Source: Lichenostomus cassidix
Taxonomy: Eukaryota; Chordata; Aves; Passeriformes; Meliphagidae
Reading direction: 5' to 3'
Length of the DNA: 64,000 nucleotides
Assembly (NCBI GenBank): GCA_008360975.2
Contig: CM039182.1
Coordinates: 102,021,443-102,085,442, forward strand
This document shows positions 61,188 to 64,000 of this stretch, piece after piece; position 1 is the stretch's first letter; the number at the start of each line of letters is the position of its first letter. The position numbers were made by a program, and so were the translations under genes. Under the pieces are notes generated by a model. That model was not told the DNA's origin, did no database searches, and was given only the letters and a program-made list of their open reading frames with translations.

Positions 61188-63783
61188 GGAACTGGAACAG
61201 CTTGGGAAAGTTTTTAAATACTTAAGACTGAATACAGATATACTTTCTAAACTCCATACTGAAGAAGCAGGAACTCAGAATATTTATTCAAGAGGGCACA
61301 ACAGCAAACCCACAGAGAGGAAAATCTGGGCTGTCTGAGAACTCTGTAATCATTAGTGGGTTTTGGCCAGTTGTGATTTTTCCCTCTCCTTAAAGGGACA
61401 TTTGAGGCCACTCAAACAAGTTTCTACCCTGAGCAGTCTGGCACTTTGCAGCACTTTGAGACTGATGAGGAAAGAGGCAGGGGGCATCATGGCTGGGCTG
61501 AGTGTGACTGCATGTCTGAGCCACCAGCCTCTCCCTCCCTGCCTGCATGGGGGTGTTGCAGACCTTTGCCATTACTCAGAGACACACTGGGGTTGTCAGT
61601 GTTGTCCCCGTGTTGCTTGAGAGCTGCAGAGTGGCCTTGCAAGGTGGAGGAGATTCCCCCACGCAAATCCCCAGACAGCTCTTGGCTTATTTTCCGCCAG
61701 TTGCCTGAGAAGTGTTGAGCAGGGGCTGGGATCCAGGCCTGAGTCATTGGCAAAGAGCCTGTTGTTGTTTCATCTGTAAAATATTTGGGGTCTGGGCTTT
61801 CCAGTTGACACTTCTGAGCTGCGTGAGGACAAAGTTAATGGGAAACACCTGGTGCCAGGAGGGAGAGGCGAGATGGTACCTTGGCCATGTGAAAATTTGT
61901 ACAAAATGCTGTTGTTCTGGTGTGCTGGGCTGCCCACATGTCTGCAGTGCTGGGGAAAGGATCAGGAACGATGGCTGAAGAGGGCTTCAGGGAAGTGGGA
62001 TGTGGGTGGTGACACTCCCTGAGCATGGGGCAGCACTGTCAAGCCCTGGAGCCTCCCAGAGCTCGGCTGTGCTGGTTTCACTTGGCTGAGGAAGGCAGCC
62101 AGCAGTTGTGTGGGAGGGCTTAAGTGTGTATACATACACACACTGTCTTGACAACTCATAATTTCTTCTTGTTGTTGCTTTTGTTGCCTTTTTTTTTTTT
62201 TTAAGCTTTTGAGACACTGGTGTACTTGCCAACATCTAAACTTCCCATATAGGTGTAAACTTGGTCTCCCAACCTCACAAGAGATGATGGATTGGAGTGT
62301 ACACCTGGATTTCTTTTACTATTGAATACATTCTTCTGTAGGAAAAAAAAAACCTAAACCAACATTTCATTATCGAATTTTTTAAAAATTTAAAATACCG
62401 TATTGCTAAATCCGTTTTCCTTTTCTATGTTACTTAATTTCACACTTCTCCTAGAGTGGACAATGAAAGCAAACATGTTTGTGTCACTTGATGCTTCTGG
62501 GTCATACAGTGATCCAGTAGATCACTAAATATGTTGTGGTTTTTGTGTTTACTAGTTACCTTTGTAGAAGCTGTGTTTACACTTCAATTTCTAAACAAAA
62601 GTTGGAAATACCTCTGTTTCCCTAAAATCCTTTTGTCACTTTAAACGTAATGAAATTTGGGCTAAATCTAAACTGCTGCTGTACCTTTAAAATGTATTTG
62701 TAGAATTGCAGATCAAAAGGAAAGGCAGTATTTTTTTTTTTTTTTGGTCTGTCATAAACTCAAATGCTGCACCACACACAAATGCTCTTTGGATGTAACC
62801 AACACTGCACTTAGAGCTGAGGCTAAAATTGACCACAGAAGTCCTATAGGTGGCTTTTGTTGTCACCATCAGGTAACAGGATGGGACACTTGAGTCACAC
62901 TGTTGTTTTGAATCTGTGAGAGGTGAGCTGTGAACCTATGCTTGTCATGTCCATGTGTCACCATGGTGGTGTGTCATGGCCAAGGGAGAAGGTGTGCTGC
63001 TGGCAGGGCTGAGAAGGACCCAGAATAGTTGTCCTTGTTCCCCAATATGTCCTCATGGCACAACTGCACCACTACCTCCTGGCTGGATCCAAGACAGTAT
63101 ATGGCAAAGCTTTGTGGAGGAAGGAAGCACCTCTGAAAGGCTGGATTTAGTCATGATGCTGAACAGCAGGAAATGTGGTGGTGGCACTGGGGGAAGCTTG
63201 AAAGTACTGTGTGTTGCTGCATCCACCAGGTCCCTCTGCTGGGCATGGAACAGGCTAAAGGAACAAAGCAAATGCCAGATAGTCCCTCTGCACTGCAAAA
63301 TGTCAAAATTGAGGATAATCTAGAAGGGAGATGCTTGGGAGAGCTGTTGCAGAGTTTGCGACAGCAATTGAAAAGGAAGGCAAAGTCTTGAGAAAATGAG
63401 CTTGTAAAGGTGGTTCTGGTACGTGAAAATTTGGTTTGGAGCTTTCTGATCATTCCTGTTGCACTGTTAGAAAAGGAAGGTGCTAAAATAGAGATGAAGT
63501 GGAAAAGAGCAGAAATAATTCATGGTTTGAAGTAGTGCAGGTCATGAAGATGATGTAATTATTCCTAACCTATTTAACCTGAAAGAAAAAGAAAGCTATA
63601 AATAAAAGAGTTGGGAGGAGGAGGAGAAAGCATTTGACTGTTAAGAAGACTTAACTAATTTAGACTTGGTATCTCCAAGTAAAATTAAGGTATAAAATAC
63701 TTTATCATTTACCTATTCTCTTTTAAGGCAGCGAATATGCAGTGCACTGTGGAAGTAAATAGGAAGGGCAGACAGTTGGCATC
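61188..63783. other. non-coding stretch with two T-homopolymers
   Basis: Contains T14 at 62,189-62,202 and T15 at 62,731-62,745, both T on the plus strand, plus a short TG/CA palindromic stretch near 62,124-62,142. Several 60-122-codon frames have no homology. The 61,440-62,130 patch is more GC-rich. Confidence 0.55.
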
Positions 63784-63848
63784 AGCTAATTGATGTGTTG
63801 GGTAGTGTATTTTGAGAGAGAGAGAATACACTAATACATCAATTAACT
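63784..63848 (+). repeat. 65-nt imperfect hairpin
   Basis: The left arm 63,784-63,811 and right arm 63,825-63,848 are complementary over 24 positions, with one C-A mismatch, one G-U pair and a four-base bulge on the left arm. The loop at 63,812-63,824 is a GA dinucleotide run. Size and shape resemble a microRNA precursor, but I do not recognise a known miRNA. It lies just before a CR1 3' end, so it could also derive from a repeat. Confidence 0.75.
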
Positions 63849-63889
63849 AGATTAAGAGTGCTAAGATCCTTAATTTAGACCAGAGGTAT

Positions 63890-64000
63890 TTTTAAGGTGT
63901 GTGGATGTGGCACTTAGGGATGTGGTTTAGCAGTGGATTTGTCAGCGGTAGGTTAAGAGTTGGACTCAAAGGTCTTGGAGTTCTTTTCCACCATAAAGCA
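63890..64000 (+). mobile_element. CR1 LINE 3' end, sense, running into the window edge
   Basis: The final 110 bases match the 3' untranslated end of a CR1 subfamily. GTGGATGTGGCACTTAGGGA is followed by a TGGTTTAG stretch, then GTTGGACTCAAAGGTCTTGG and TCTTTTCCA. The terminal octamer repeats would fall just outside the window. Only the extreme 3' end is present. Confidence 0.9.

Noticed and set aside
1..64000. tRNA, rRNA and other structured RNA genes
   Set aside because: No tRNA B-box-like GGTTCGAATCC motif or recognisable rRNA or snRNA sequence was seen on either strand by reading; a covariance-model search was not possible.

Overview
This is vertebrate nuclear DNA, almost certainly from a bird. 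The diagnostic evidence is a set of CR1 LINE retrotransposon copies of avian type. They carry reverse-transcriptase and C-terminal ORF2 remnants, and one ends in the avian ATTCTATG-type 3' terminus. The background is AT-rich and CpG-poor, broken by one sharp CpG island. G/T-rich and A/C-rich simple sequence suggests a neoavian, possibly passerine, genome, but the order is inference. Nothing looks bacterial, plasmid-borne or phage-derived.

Layout. 1-47 kb: a gene-poor flank with no coding exon I can support. It holds low-complexity tracts (0.2-0.8 kb), a possible solitary LTR remnant (about 6.04-6.32 kb), a decayed 1.6-kb sense CR1 (about 9.1-10.7 kb), antisense CR1 copies (19.4-19.9, 30.8-31.6 and 41.6-42.9 kb), a 46-bp near-perfect palindrome (23,356-23,401), an AT-rich satellite-like block (24.9 kb) and a 250-bp octamer microsatellite (35.1-35.3 kb). 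47.04-48.15 kb: a strong CpG island with GC boxes, a CCAAT box, a GCCGW pentamer array and a consensus plus-strand splice donor (exon end at 47,431). It is the only convincing promoter here. A matching minus-strand donor on the other side of the core suggests divergent transcription. 48.15-64 kb: probably the first intron of a rightward gene. It contains two small candidate exon or splice signals (55.6 and 59.1 kb), T-homopolymers, two sense CR1 3' ends (56.6-56.9 kb and 63.9 kb to the window edge) and a hairpin at 63.8 kb.

The gene driven by the island cannot be named: no recognisable coding exon lies in the window, so exon 1 is probably untranslated and coding exons probably lie beyond 64 kb. 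No undescribed multi-gene system is visible. The items most worth a second look are the putative bidirectional promoter with mirrored splice donors, the 22-bp-arm palindrome, the pre-miRNA-like hairpin at the right end, and a divergent strand-composition switch near 4.9 kb.
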